A stretch of 64,000 nucleotides of DNA from Gloeopeniophorella convolvens (GCA_022496205.1 WTXD01000086.1:1-64000), one strand, 5' to 3'; counted from the first letter of the stretch, positions 22,086 through 34,038 are shown. Notes: generated from the sequence alone by a model not told the origin. Made by a program: numbers and translations.

Positions 22086-23498
22086 TGCAGCCAGACTGAG
22101 GGAAATTTGCGTCAGTCTGGGCAGGCCTGGGACACAGGAGCGACAGACCAGCGGCAGACACCGCTGCGTGGACGACAGACTCACTTTTCGTCAAGGATTC
22201 CAGGAAAGGGTTGCACAGAGGTCCTGGGATCGACTCGCAGGACGGCGTTGGCTGGTGGTCAAAAGGACGGCTGAGGTGGAAAGGATCCCGCCGGCTCTCA
22301 ACGTCAACACCAGCGCCGTCGTGACCGTGACGGCATTACTTATAGCTCCGAGTCAGCACCCGATAGGTCCTACTGAGTGGACGCTCACCGGCAGTTGCGT
22401 AACTGAATTATGAAGCAACGATGGAGGCAGTAGTGGCCGGGCGCATCACTGCACGCTGGAGCCGGGCACGCGACCCCAGACCACACAGGACCATACGCGG
22501 CTCATAAACCATAACCCCAATGTAGGTGTCGGGACTCGGGCTCGAGAGCCCATACTGCGGCGGGGAGCCGGCTGCTGTGGCTCTTAACCATATCCTGCGT
22601 GACCATGTGCTACATGATGTACTCTCCGCGTCGAGCTCGACGCCGGCGACGAAAGCTCTGCGCACGCACTCTACTGTTCTGCGCGCATCAGTGCCCACCG
22701 TATAAGCTCCCGGGCGCGTGGCCGCTCGCGCGGACAGCGGCGTTGTTGGTGGCCCGCCGCCGCGTGAGGTGCACCGTGGCACAGATGTCACGCGGACCCT
22801 GCCTGCTCCCCTGGCGTGTTCGGAATCGAGTGCGCGATGCGTATGGCCGACGCGCGATAGGACGCGACATGCTGTTCAGTGAGCGCCGGGCACGAGTTCG
22901 ACTTGTAGATCCGCTTACAGCCACTTACCAGCCTGTTCAAGTTTCAGGTGTCAATAGGTGACGATCGAGTCAATGGTGACGGGAATTTCCTATATGCATA
23001 TGCGGGGCAGCGACTCTGAGATGGATGAGCTCCGTCATGTTCTGTATGATGGTGCACTTTCTGCTCATTAGGTGGTGGACTCGGTTTCAAACTTGAAATG
23101 CTCGCCATATCGAGGAAGGGAGAACGGTTAACTGACGGGGAGCTGTGGCCAAGAGCGGCACTATCGGTGACGCAGACGCGCGTGCAGAGGGAGGACTAGC
23201 TCGAGGACGCCATGAAGCGTTATGTCTGCCGTGCGAGGCCGCTGTAGGAGCCGCGTGGTGCACTATCCGCGATGAGCGCTTGAGTTGCGGGTGCATTTGT
23301 CTATTATGCAACAGAGCGCACCGTCAGCAGCGACACGACTACCATGGCCCCGCATTGCAGGACGCGCGCCACACAAATACGCCTCGAACGATGCAATGTT
23401 AGATTGATATAAACCTCAGGACATGGCCTCGAATTCTATACAAGGTCGAGAGGATACAGTCGGTGCAGGAGTCAATCCGGATGCGGACCATGTAGCAT
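22086..23498. other. Duplicated spacers between F-box copies 5 and 6
   Basis: The left half is the leader and upstream spacer of copy 5, matching those of copies 3 and 4 and including a MITE empty site near 22636-22650 ('gagctcgacgccggcgac'). The right half (about 23090-23498) is the 3' flank of copy 6; 23095-23305 is repeated in direct orientation at about 28330-28545. No gene is seen. Confidence 0.55.
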
Positions 23499-25237
23499 CT
23501 AGTCAGCGACTCTCTTCAATCTCGTGTCACCCCGGCCCCGATAGCTGAAGCTATTAATACATATCGTCCCGCTCCCAGCCGACTTCGGTACGAGCGATTC
23601 CAGCGAGGCTGCCTCGGCGGAGGAAATATCGCAGTTGCAGATGAAAAGCTCCCCGACTGGTGCGCCGCAGCGCTCGCGGTGCTCAACCAGCTTGATAACG
23701 AGCCCGCAAACACGCTCGGCGTTGTGGGAAAAGTTGAAATCGAGATCTTCGAGGGAAAGATAGGCCATCTTGGGAAAGAGTAGCGCTGGCACGGGCGCGT
23801 GCGGGTCTTGCAAGGAGACGGGAGGCGTGGGATCATGAGGTCCCATCGACCACAGAAACGACTTGGTCCTCGCCCCTTGGGCATGGACCTTCGTAACATT
23901 GGTGCATTGATCGAAGAGCTGCGTCCAAGGTAGGTCTGCCGTCGCTGGTAGGGGAAGGGTGACATAGATTGATTCTAGCTCCGCCATGTGGAGCGCCGTG
24001 CACGCCTGCGGCCACAAGATCTCGTGGTAATTTTGCACTTCCTCCGGCAAGTGAACCTGGAAATCGAGACTGGCGAAGGTCTCATCGAGTGGCGACGATG
24101 GGATGGCAGGGTCAACGGACGAGGAGTAGCCTTCCACCTCGACTTTCGTCTCTCCACAATCGCCGTAGACTTCGAATCTGAGGGCCTTGATTGTGACGGA
24201 ACCCGTCCGATGAAAGCGTGACAAGATTGACGGAGTAGCCGTTGGCCATGATTCGATTTCAGCTTGACTTGTGGCAAGAAAAATTAGAGCAAGGCTTCGC
24301 AGGACAGGCGCATGAAGGGACTGAAATATGCGTAGAACCCCCGAGCTGTGCCCCGAGAGGCTCAGCTCACGAAGTCGTGGAGCTCGATGACAGTTTCTGC
24401 CAGAAGAGAGGATTGTGAAAACACCGGAGCTATACAATGGTCGAGGGTGAGCCGCTCCAAACAAGGGCTACTTGCAATTACATCGACAAGATCATCTAGG
24501 TTCTCCAATTGGGGTAGTTCCGCGGTGTCCGGGGGCTCGAACATAATCTCGAGGTGAGTAAGAGTGCATGTCGGAAAGTACGCCCAGGGGACATGGATGT
24601 TGTAAAGGTATATCTTCCGCAACTCTGATGATTGTCGGTGGAATAGCCTAAATCCACCCGTCGGGAAAGCCGGATCGTGCGATACTACAGTAGGCCATCT
24701 TGCGGTAGTCGATATCTCCATGTGGAGGTCTTCCAATACGGGTGCCTCCATTTCGAGCAAGGCTTGCACTGCGTCGCCATCCTTCAGGCCGAGCAGGCTC
24801 AACCTCGAGATACGGGAGGAATGGCGTGTCAGCGAATGAAGGAGCCTGTCGGTATGGGGTCCATGAAGTCGTATATCCAGAGGTACGTTGGTCGGGTGAG
24901 TGAGCATCTCGGTGAGCCATCTCTGGTTGCACCGCGGGACAGTGTTCCGGATTTCGCCCCATAAAGACGGATCGCCGAAGGCAACCTCGCGCCAGCGACG
25001 ACACACATGCGAGACAGCGACCGATAAGAGTAGTCGTGCATTGGTGTAGTTATTCTCATCGTCCCGATAAAGATGAAAGATGCGCGCGAGGAGTTCGGTG
25101 GGGAGAAGGGAGACGGGGGCGAGTGCATTGAGCTGCGTGTAAAGCGAGCGTAGACGTAGCTCCGTGGAAGTAACTTCCTCCAGGATGGCAGCTCGTAAGT
25201 CTCGTCGAAGGTCTGGGTCTCGGTTGCAAGGAATCAT
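23499..25237 (-). pseudogene. F-box-like gene, array copy 6 (two frameshifts)
   Basis: The ATG at 25237 (MIPCNRDPDLRRDL) and the F-box (LLPTELLARIFHLY, VSHVCRRWREVAF) are present. Near 24376 one base is missing (GAGCTCCACGAC where the family expects GAGCTCCCACGA), giving a stop soon after (ELHDFVS). The family continues in the next frame (LRELSLSGHSSGVLRIFQSL) to near the C-terminus, where a second one-base loss at about 23586 replaces the normal ending. The product would keep about 291 residues with the F-box and half the leucine-rich region. It is called a pseudogene for the two independent lesions. Sequence is closer to copy 1 and copy 7 than to copies 2-4. Confidence 0.75.
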
Positions 25238-26038
25238 TGCGGCTAGACTGAAGGAAATTTGAGTTAGGTGGGCGGGCGGGACGCAGGAGCGGCAGGCACT
25301 GCTTTGCGGACGACAGACTCACTTTTGGTCGGGCTCGAAAGAAGTTTACACGGGAGCCCTGGAATCGATTCGCAATACGGCGTTGGGTGGTGGTTAGAAG
25401 AGAGGATGAAGTGGAAAGGATCACGCCGCCTCTTCACGCCGGCGCCGTCGTGATCGCGACAATTTTGTGTAGCTCCGAGTCGGTGCCTGCCAACGGCTTT
25501 CCATGGCAGGCGCACGCTGGCAGTTGTGTGGCTGAGCAACATGGCATCTCATCGCGCTCATTCCCCAAGCTGGCGAGAAGATTCGTGGCTCGGGACACGT
25601 AGGCGAGAGTGTGTTACGGACGATGAAGAACGACGAAAGCACCACACGCTAGCCCTTTCCGGCAGCTCGTAACCATAACCCAACCTTAGGTGTCCATATC
25701 AAAGTCGGACTCTTGAAGTTAGGAGTCGGTTCTGGGGAGTCGTTGCCTGGTTAGACAGCCTCAGACTGTTCCTAGATTCCGCGCGACCTGAGCACCCTCG
25801 TGTTTAAGTACATGCGCGTAGCGAGTGCGACGGAGCAGCCGCAGTGCTGCGCGACAAAGCGGCGTCAGAGTACTACCAAGTACGATCTGTGAGGGACCTT
25901 CGGCCAGGAGAGTATAGCAAGTAGGGCAAGTAGTACACTGCACTTCCTTCCATTCTTCGTGCTATCGAGTCCAGCTCGTCGCGCGAGACTCTGCCACGGG
26001 TGATCCCAGCGCGGTGTACACACGACACCTGCGCGCGG
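25238..26038. other. F-box copy 6 leader and upstream duplicated spacer
   Basis: This holds the leader exon and intron of copy 6, then a spacer (from about 25440) that is repeated from 29941 rightwards, including 'gccgtcgtgaccg/tcg' and 'gctgagcaacatgg' type segments. The repeat continues into the 7-TM gene, so the duplicated unit is spacer plus 7-TM gene. No other gene is seen. Confidence 0.55.
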
Positions 26039-27534
26039 CTATACCGCCCGGCCCACTTCCGCGTCCGCCGAGCCCGAGTCCAAGTCCAAGTCCAAGTCGT
26101 GCGACCCTTTTCCTGCGACAGCGTGGAGGCTGCCCGCGTCATCCCCGCACGCCCTCGTAGCGAGCTCCAGAGACACATGCGCGGGGACCGGCGCGCCAGC
26201 GTCGATACCAGCGCTGACAGTCACCGTCACGCGCCCGAGGTCGTGGAACATCCGCGTCCTGTCGAGCGCGCTCTCGCGGCTCACGAGAATGATCACTGTG
26301 AGTGGGTAGATGGCCTGCCTCCGTCAGTTAGCGCTCAATCGCTCATGAGCAGGCAGGCGCTCACGGAGATCTGTATGCTCGAGGGGACAAACTCGTTGCC
26401 GAGTGGGGTGCCCGCGGGACCAGGGATGCGCACAACGGACGAGGCGATGCCGATCAACTGCGCGCCGAGAGGTGGGCGTAAGTAAGTGGAGAGAGCGGGA
26501 GGGGTGGCAGAGACGCACGCCAAAGACGATGTAGAGCACCCCGGACTCGACGAGTAGCGCGAGCACACGCTCCGCTTTTGTCTTCTTTCCTGCGATGCCC
26601 GCGAGGTCGCGCATGATCCAGCGGCGGTAGCGCCTACCACGGCGGTATGCACCAGTCAGCGGCCGGGAGGAGCGAGACTGGAGTGGGCGCACGTACCACG
26701 CTTTGAGCGCGATGATGACCGTCGCAAGCAGGTTAGTCACGAGCGACGAGCCGACCACGATCTCCTGCACGAGCTCGATGTTGTGCTGGAAGATCTGCAG
26801 ACCGCGCACCGGGTCCACGAACATCGCAATGCGAATGACGATCGTCAGGAGCACCGCCACTGCCGGTGCAAGGCATCAGCGCGGTCATTGGAGGGAAGCA
26901 GGGAGACACACGGGTATTCGCGCCGAGGAGCAGGATGAGTGCGACGAGGAGCTTGGCGCTCTCATCATGGCACAGCACCCACGCGCGCCACACGACGACT
27001 GTGTCCGCTAGTGCGTACTAGTCACACCATGGTCAGTCCTTTACTGGTGCTGTTTCAACATGAGGGAAGACGCACGTACGTTGATGGTGCCGAGAGCGTT
27101 CATGAGCGTCAGCTCGTTCTCAAGCGGAGACATCGTCGAGAGTGACGGGGGGACAGTGAGGAAGAATGCGCGGATAAGCGCGAGCAGGTCCGCGAGGAGC
27201 ACCACCCAGTGCGCAGTGCAGAGACAGAACATGAGGAGTGTTGTGGCGAGGATGAGCTTCTGCACCGGCGCATGCAACCCCTTGCGGCTGCGCATGGGTC
27301 AGTGCGGTGTCACAGGCGGGGGCTGACGGCAGTGCATACAATGTGATGTACACGGCGATTGGCGCAAGCGTTGCGTTGACGCCTGCGCGCGGTGAAGTGT
27401 GTTGGCCGCGAGGACGAGGCGACGGGATCGGGAAGCGTACCGTAAAAGATCGTTTCTCCGAGGATGGCGATAGCGCGGTAGTTGAGCTTGATCGCATGCC
27501 GGTGCTGAACTTCGTTAGCGTCCATGGGGGCCAT
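26039..27534 (-). CDS. Seven-transmembrane protein, tandem copy 1
   Basis: Eight exons (27534-27441, 27382-27340, 27287-27080, 27017-26912, 26859-26697, 26633-26519, 26457-26365, 26314-26039) join in phase to 365 residues. The protein has about seven hydrophobic segments, for example LILATTLLMFCLCTAHWVVL, LLVALILLLGANT and VVGSSLVTNLLATVIIALKA, with VVVWRAWVL, KAERVLALLVESG and IYPLTVIILV as family-like landmarks. This is an agaricomycete family of 7-TM-like integral membrane proteins without assigned ligand; plasma-membrane sensing is only an inference. The C-terminal tail is soluble with a short Asp-rich repeat (HDLDLDLDSGS). Exon number and all exon lengths equal those of the second copy at 30554-32048. 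The frame is intact. Confidence 0.85.
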
Positions 27535-28545
27535 ACCAGTGTCCAGTCCTGGAGTTGAAGGCGGGGGGAGGAGATTCAGCTGCCAGGACCTCGAGGGTTT
27601 GAGGATAGACCCGCGGTAACATACGATGCCAGGGAATGTAAGCGTCTGATAGAACCTTTAGGGACACCATCGAGAAAGAAACTGACGGATGTGTAGATGG
27701 GACGTGCAGACAACGTGGGCTCGTTACCGCGCCCAGGCCACGGCCTCTGATATGGGATTAGAGCAGTCGCATATACCCAAAAATTCTCAGGGGTCAGATT
27801 GGCACGTCGCGAGGGGAAACCTCTTGGCCAGGCTCTAGCTAGCTGTGCGTTTCGAAGTTGATTATTGGCACTAGGAACGTGCAGGGCAGACTGATGGTGG
27901 TGTGACAAGAGATGCAGTGTCCTTGCCAGTAGTGGCCATCAGCAAAAGTCCGGAACGACCAAGGAACGACGGCCGGCCCCTGCTGAGAGTTCTGAAATGG
28001 TCCGATGGTGGACAGGTCTTATACCGCCTTACACTTATAGGCAATGAAACAGCGAGTACCTGCCACTGTCGAATGGCTGGATACAAAAGAAACATACATA
28101 GAATGACGACGCGCTGGCCATAATTTCATCCACAGTTGCGTAGTGTTGCTGTAAAAAATCATGCTGTAAAAAATCATACAGTGGAGGTGGAGGCTGTGGT
28201 TTCTGCATGCGGGAATTAGAGAGGAAAGAGACGGGCAAGGCGGAAGTGAGAGTGAGCGGAGGTACTGGGAAGGGATCCGGGAGAGCGGCCCGGTCGGAAG
28301 TCCGAACGGAGCACGACTTTTACTCCGACAGGTTGGCCATGTCGAGGACCCTGGGGGACGGTTGTAGGCTGACGGGGAGTTGTGCCTAAGAGCGGCATTG
28401 TCGACGATGCAGACGCGCGCGGATGGAGGACGAGCTCGGGGACGGTGAAACGTTATGTCCACTATGCGAGGCTGCTGCAGGAGCTATGTGGTGATCCGTG
28501 ATTGATCTGTGATGGGCTGCACACGGGTTTGTCTATCTGCATGGC
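27535..28545. other. Upstream of 7-TM copy 1 and F-box 3'-flank segment
   Basis: The left part (to about 28000) is the upstream region of the 7-TM gene and is repeated at about 32049-32530. At 28149-28178 a 15-bp unit, gctgtaaaaaatcat, occurs twice in tandem. The right part (28330-28545) repeats the F-box copy 6 3' flank (23095-23305) in direct orientation and ends abruptly at the flipped F-box copy 7. No gene is seen. Confidence 0.55.
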
Positions 28546-29940
28546 GCCGCCGTCGAGAGACGGCATGATCCCTTCCACCCCGTCCTCTCTGTCAACCGCC
28601 ACCCAACGCCGTATCGCGAATCTATCTCAGGGCTCCTATGCAAACTTCTTCTGGGCCAGTCGACGAAATGTGAGTCTGTCGTCCGCGAGGCGGTGTCTGC
28701 CGCTTCTGCTTCCTGCCTGCCCACCTGACTCAAATATCCTTCAGCCTGACTGCAACGATCCCTTGCAATCGAGACCTAGACCTCCGAAGAAACTCGAGGG
28801 CTGCCATCCTCGAGAAAATTAATTCCACAGAGTCATGTCCACGCTCGCTTTACACGCAACTCAATGCACTCGCCCCCGTCTCCCTTCTCCCCACCGAACT
28901 CCTTGCGCGTATCTTCCATCTTCATCGGAACGGTAGAGATTACCACATCAATGCGCGAATACCCCTGTCATCCACTGTCTCACATGTGTGTCGCCACTGG
29001 CGTGAGGTTGCTCTCGGCGATTCGTCTGTCGGGTGCGATTCGGAACACTGCCCCACGGTGCAGCCAGAAATGGCTCACCGAGATGCTCGCTCGCTCGAAG
29101 AACGCACCTCTGGATATACAGCTTCATGTGCCTGATACAGAAGGGTTCCTCATTCATTGACACGCCATCCCTCTCGTATCTCGAGATTGTTCTTGCAAGG
29201 GCTGAAGGATGGCGATGCAACGCAAGCCTTGCTTGAAATGGAGGCACAAGACCTCCGCATAGCAACATCATTTGCTGCAAGACAGCCTATCGTGGCGTCG
29301 CACGATCCGGCTGTCCCGACGAAAGGGTTTAGACTATTCCACCGACAATCGTCAAAGTTGCGGAAGATATACCTTTACAACATCCATGTCCCCTGAGCGT
29401 ACTTTCCGACCCGCATCTTACCCACCTCCAGATTATTTCCAAGTCTCTGGGCACCACCGAAATCCCTCGATTGGAGACCCTAGATGAATTTCTCAACGTA
29501 ATCGCAAATCACCCTTGTTTGGAACGGCTCACCTTCGACCATTGTACAGCTCCGGTATCGCCACCGCCCACTCCTCTGGCGCAGGCTATTATCAAACTTC
29601 CACGACTTCGTGATCTGAGCCTCTCCGGGCATGGCTAGGGAGTTCTGCACATATTTCAGTCCCTTCATAAGCCTGTCCTCCGGAGCCTTGATCTATCTTT
29701 CATTGCCACGAGTCAAGCCGAAGTAGCATCATGGATAACGGCTATTCCTTCAATCTTGTCGCACTCCCATCAGACGGGTTCTGTCACAATCAAGACCCTC
29801 GGACTCGAAGTCTACGGCAATCATTGTGGAGGGACGAAGGTCGAGGTGAATGGCACTCCTCGCTCGTTGACCCTGCCGTCCCGTCGTCACTCGATGAGAT
29901 CTTCGTCAGCCTCTATTTCTATGTTCCCTTGCCGGAAACC
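28546..29940 (+). pseudogene. F-box-like gene, array copy 7 (inverted, truncated)
   Basis: This is the only array copy on the plus strand. The leader exon, GTGAGT donor (28670) and TCAG acceptor (28744) are recognisable. The start-equivalent codon at 28755 is ACG. The F-box region (ELLARIFHLH, VSHVCRHWREVAL) is broken by several frame slips, there is a TAG at about 29637 (SGHG then stop), and the copy ends at PSSLDEIFVSLYF, about 420 residues into the 585-residue family. Left of it lies DNA that normally flanks the 3' end of a minus-strand copy; right of it lies DNA that normally flanks the 5' end. The gene body was therefore flipped in place and lost its 3' end. It is non-functional. Confidence 0.85.
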
Positions 29941-30553
29941 GGCGCCGTCGTGACCGTGGCAACTTGATCTCCGAGTCAGTATCTGGCACGGACAGCTTTC
30001 CAGTGGTTGGTGCACGCCGGCAGCCGTGTAGTTGAGCAACACGGCACCTCACCGCGTTCGTTCTGCAAGTTACCGAGGGGCTGCATGGGACGGAACACGT
30101 AGGTAAGAGAGATACGGATGATGGAACAACGATGGCCTCGAAAGCACCACACGCTGACACTGCGCCTATTCCGAGTCAGACCAGCTCGTAACCATAACCA
30201 CACTTTAGGTGTCAGAGTTGGCTCCGGCTCGTTGCCCTTAGACAACTTTAGAGTGCACACCTCGAAGCATCCCCAGAACACAAATTCACCTGGATTCTGT
30301 GCACCCTGAGCACACTCGTGTTCAAGTGCATGCACGTGACGGGTGCGACGGAACAGCCGCAGTGCTGCGCGATAAAGCGCCGCCGGAGTACTACCAAGTA
30401 CGATCTGTGAGAGAGACGCTTGGCCGACGGGATACAGCAAGCAGGGTAAGTAGTGCGCTGCACTTCCGTTTTCCGTGTATCGAATCCAGCTCGCCACGCG
30501 AGACTCTGCCACGGGTCGTCCCTGCACGGTGGGTGCACAACGCCAGCACGCGG
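29941..30553. other. Duplicated spacer downstream of 7-TM copy 2
   Basis: This repeats the spacer at about 25440-26038 in the same orientation and order and runs into the 3' end of 7-TM copy 2. The junction with the inverted F-box fragment is at about 29940. No gene is seen. Confidence 0.55.
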
Positions 30554-32048
30554 CTATACCGCCCAGCCCACTTCCGCGTCCACCGCGACCGAGTCTGAGT
30601 CCAAGTCCGAGTCCGAGTCGGAATCGTGCGGCTCTTTCCCCGCGACGGCGCAGGAGTCGCCCGCGTCATCCCCGCGCACCCTCGTAGCGAACTCCAGCGG
30701 CACGTGCGCGGGGACCGGTGCGCCAGCGTCGACGCTGACCGTCACGCGCCCGAGGTTGTGGAACATCCGCGTCCTGTCGAGCGCGCTCTCGCGGCTCACG
30801 AGAATGATCACCGCGAGCGGGTAGATGGCCTGCGCCCGTCAGTCAGCGCCCAATCGTCCATGAGCAGGCAGGCGCTCACGGAGATCTGTATGCTCGAGGG
30901 GACAAACTCGTTGCCGAGTGGGATGCCCGAGGGGCCAGGGATGTGCACGATGGATGAGGTGACGCCGATCAGCTGCGCCCCGGGAGGTGGGCATCAGTAG
31001 CGAGGCGAGCGAGAGGGCTGACAGAGACGCACGCTGGAGACGATATAGAGAAGTCCGGATTCGACGAGTAGCGCGAGCACACGCTCCGCTTTTGTCTTCT
31101 TGCCCGCGATGCCCGCAAGGTCGCGCACGATCCAGCGGCGGTAGCGCCTACCACGGTGGTATGCATGAGTCGGTGATCGGGAGGACGGAGACTGGGGGAG
31201 GTGCACGCACCATGCTTTAAGCGCGATGATGACCGTCGCAAGCAGGTTAGTCACGAGCGACGAGCCGACCGCGATCTCCTGCACGAACTCGATCTTGTAC
31301 TGGAAGATCTGCAGACCGCGCACCGGGTCCACGAACATCGCAATGCGAATGACGACTGTCAGGAGTACCGCCACTGCCAGTGTGCGACGTCAGCCCGGTC
31401 GTTGGAAGGAAGCAGGGGGACGCACGGGTACTCGCGCCGAGGAGTAGGATGAGTGCGACGAGGAGCTTGGAGCTCTCATCATGGCACAGTACCCACGCGC
31501 GCCACACGACGACTGCGTCCGCGAGTGCGTACTAGTCACAACACGGTCAGTCCGTTACTGGCGCTGTTTCGATATGAGGGAAGACGCACGTACGTTGATG
31601 GTGCCGAGAGCGTTCATGAGCGTCAGTTCGTTCTCAAGCGGAGACATCGTCGAGGGCGACGGGGAGACCGCGAGGAAGAACGCGCGGATAAGCGCGAGCA
31701 GGTCCGCGAGGAGCACCGCCCAGTGCGCAGTGCAGAGACAGAACATGAAGACTGCCATGCCGAGGATGAGCTTCTGCACGGGCGCGCGCAGCCCTTTGCG
31801 GCTGCGCACGGATCAGTGCAGGGTCGCAGGCGGGGGTTGACGGCGGGGCGTACAGTGTGATGTACATGGCGATGGGCGTAAGCGTCGCGTTGACGCCTGT
31901 GCGCGGTGAAGCACGTTAGCTGCAAGGACGCGGCGACGGGTTCGGACGGCTTACCGTAGAAGATCGTTTCGCCGAGGATGGCGATAGCGCGGTAGTTGAG
32001 TTTGAGCGCGTGTTGGTGCTGGAGCTCGTCAGCGTCTATGGTGGCCAT
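30554..32048 (-). CDS. Seven-transmembrane protein, tandem copy 2
   Basis: Eight exons (32048-31955, 31896-31854, 31801-31594, 31531-31426, 31373-31211, 31147-31033, 30972-30880, 30829-30554) join in phase to 365 residues and match copy 1 exon by exon in length. Landmarks are LNYRAIAILGETIFYG at the N-terminus, LADAVVVWRAWVL, GSSLVTNLLATVIIALKAW and KAERVLALLVESG. The soluble tail carries an Asp-Ser repeat (DSDSDSDLDSDS) that differs from copy 1, as expected for a coding microsatellite. It is an integral membrane protein of unknown ligand. The frame is intact, so both duplicates appear to be kept by selection or are very recent; the many silent-looking differences argue against very recent. 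Confidence 0.85.
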
Positions 32049-32589
32049 ACCAGTGTCCAGTCCTGGGGTTGAAGGCGGGGAGAGGGTTTTCCGCTGCCAG
32101 GACCTGGAAGGTTTTAGGGTATATCCGCGGTGATATATGACGCTACAGGAGGTAAGCGTCTGATAGGGTTTTCAGAGCCACTATCGAGGAAGGAGCTGAC
32201 GGGAGCGTAGATAGGCCATGCAAACAATGCTGGGCTCGTTACCGCGATATGGTTGATCTGGCCGCACTTGACGATCCGAACACAGCGACCCGAAATCTTG
32301 GCTGGTGCGTGTAGTATGATGGATAGATGCAGAAATCGCGTATCTCCCATCAGAAAGAGCCGAATACGATGTGTACCTGTATTCCGTAGCGTGGCCGTTG
32401 CGAATTCGAGCCGCCATGCGCGCTGCCAGCAGCTGCCAGCCAGCCCCCTACCAGGCTCGGCCGGAACGGGGCTGAGTTTGGAAATAAGTCCCGTGTGCCT
32501 CGGCGTCCGCCGCACATCCGTGCCGCGGCGCAGGCTAGGTCAAGCTGGTCGAATTTGACCCTTCCTATTTGCTTCTTCTCCTCGACATA
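32049..32589. other. Divergent spacer between 7-TM copy 2 and RRP42
   Basis: The left part repeats the upstream region of 7-TM copy 1 (for example 'gtaagcgtctgatag' at 27639 and 32154). The right part is the promoter side of RRP42. No gene is seen. This marks the boundary between the duplicated accessory island and the conserved core genes. Confidence 0.55.
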
Positions 32590-33760
32590 ATGGCATTCCG
32601 CTCGCTCTCAAAATCAGAAAAAGCATACATCCAGGCATCGCTCCAGGCGAAAAGCCCACTGCGTGGCGATGGCCGTGCGCCGCACGAGTTTCGTACCGTC
32701 GTGCTCGAGACGGGCGCTGTCGCACTCGCAAACGGCAGCGCGCGTGTCAACATCGGGCGCGCGGCAGACGAGAGCACGGGTGGTACTGAGGTACTCGCGG
32801 CGGCAAAGCTCGAGGTGGAGGACATCGGCGCGGGCAAGGACGGCGTCGACGGCGGGCGGATCGCGTGCACGGTGTCTTGGTGCGTCCTCTTCCCGTCTTT
32901 TCTTCTGGGCCCATGTCACTGAGGGCGGCGAAGCAAGTTCTCCCGCGGCGTACCCGCATCTCGCGAACGCCGCGCTCGATGACCTCCAGCACGACTACAC
33001 TGCGATTGTGCATGACGTACTGGCGCACGCGTCGCTGCGCCCGCCCGGGCTCGGCATCGTGCCCGGGCGCAAGGCGTGGCTGCTCACGCTCGACCTGATG
33101 GTGCTCTCGGACGCGGGCGGCGTGTACGACGCGCTGTTTGTCGCTGCGCGGGCGGCGCTGTGGGACACGCGCGTGCCCAAGACCCGTGCGGTGGAGTATC
33201 GGCCCGGGAGGGGCAGCAGGGGCGAGGGCGACATGGACGTTGACGCGGAGACACAGAGCGGGCTCGATACGAGGCAGCTGACAGACGTTGCGGCGGACTT
33301 CGAGCTCGAGGACTACTGGGACGAAGGCCCGGTGCTGGGCGGCCGTGATATGTGGCCCGTGAGCATTACACTGAATCTGGTGTGCCGTTTGTTTCTGTGT
33401 GTTGCGCGGGAGTGTCTGATTCGCCACCATCAGTTCCCGGGCGTGCATTTTCTGGACGCTACGTCGCAAGAAGAGGCGGCCACGCCCCTGCGCCTGCTGC
33501 TCGTCTATTCGTTCGCAGCCAAATCGGCACCCGCACTACAGGGGATGCACCTCCTCGGGACAGGAGATATCGACCTTACACGAATAAAATCTCTAGTAAA
33601 GGTATGTGTCGCGATCTCCGCAATGGCGCCTTCTGATCGATTTTCCAAGGATGGGGAGAAGTACGCCCTGGAGATGTACACGGCGCTAAACACAAAGCTA
33701 AAAGACGAAGATATACGCCGCACCAACAAGGCACAACAAAAGTTCTCTGCATCACGATGA
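32590..33760 (+). CDS. RRP42: Exosome complex subunit Rrp42 (RNase PH-like)
   Basis: Four exons (32590-32879, 32938-33379, 33434-33601, 33650-33760) give 336 residues. The N-terminus (LSKSEKAYIQASLQAKSPLR, then DGRAPHEFR) and C-terminus (IKSLVKDGEKYALEM, ALNTKLKDEDIRRT) match Rrp42, one of the six RNase PH-fold subunits that form the ring of the RNA exosome in nucleus and cytoplasm. In eukaryotes the ring subunits are structural and RNA-channelling rather than catalytic. The last intron (48 nt) has a length divisible by three, so reading through it also stays open, but the spliced form fits the family better. An acidic insert (GDMDVDAETQ) sits in the middle. It is convergent with the UCH37 gene, with 278 bp between stops. 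Confidence 0.9.
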
Positions 33761-34038
33761 GATGAATGCGCGCTACCCTCTTTCGTGTTCATTACCATCG
33801 CCACAGTGTATTTTTAGCTGCCGTAGATACTGAAGTACTGACGTGCGTAGAAGTACGTGGAAGCTGTGTTGTTTAGTTCAGGATATGGTAGATTGCGCCC
33901 GTGGCAGATACGACGATCTCCAAGAGCTGCCACCTTGATGGGCACAGCGCAGGGATGAGTCGCCATGAGATCGACGTGCTGACTATGGAGTCAATACCGT
34001 GGCTGAACCTCGGGGAAATCAACAATGCAGCCGCGTCA

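Noticed and set aside
28149..28178. Short tandem repeat as a possible CRISPR or array
   Set aside because: Only two 15-bp units without spacers, in a fungal genome. It is a simple local duplication.
33602..33649. Reading through the last RRP42 intron
   Set aside because: The 48-nt segment is in frame and without a stop, but removing it joins LVK to DGEKYALEM as the family requires, with good splice sites.
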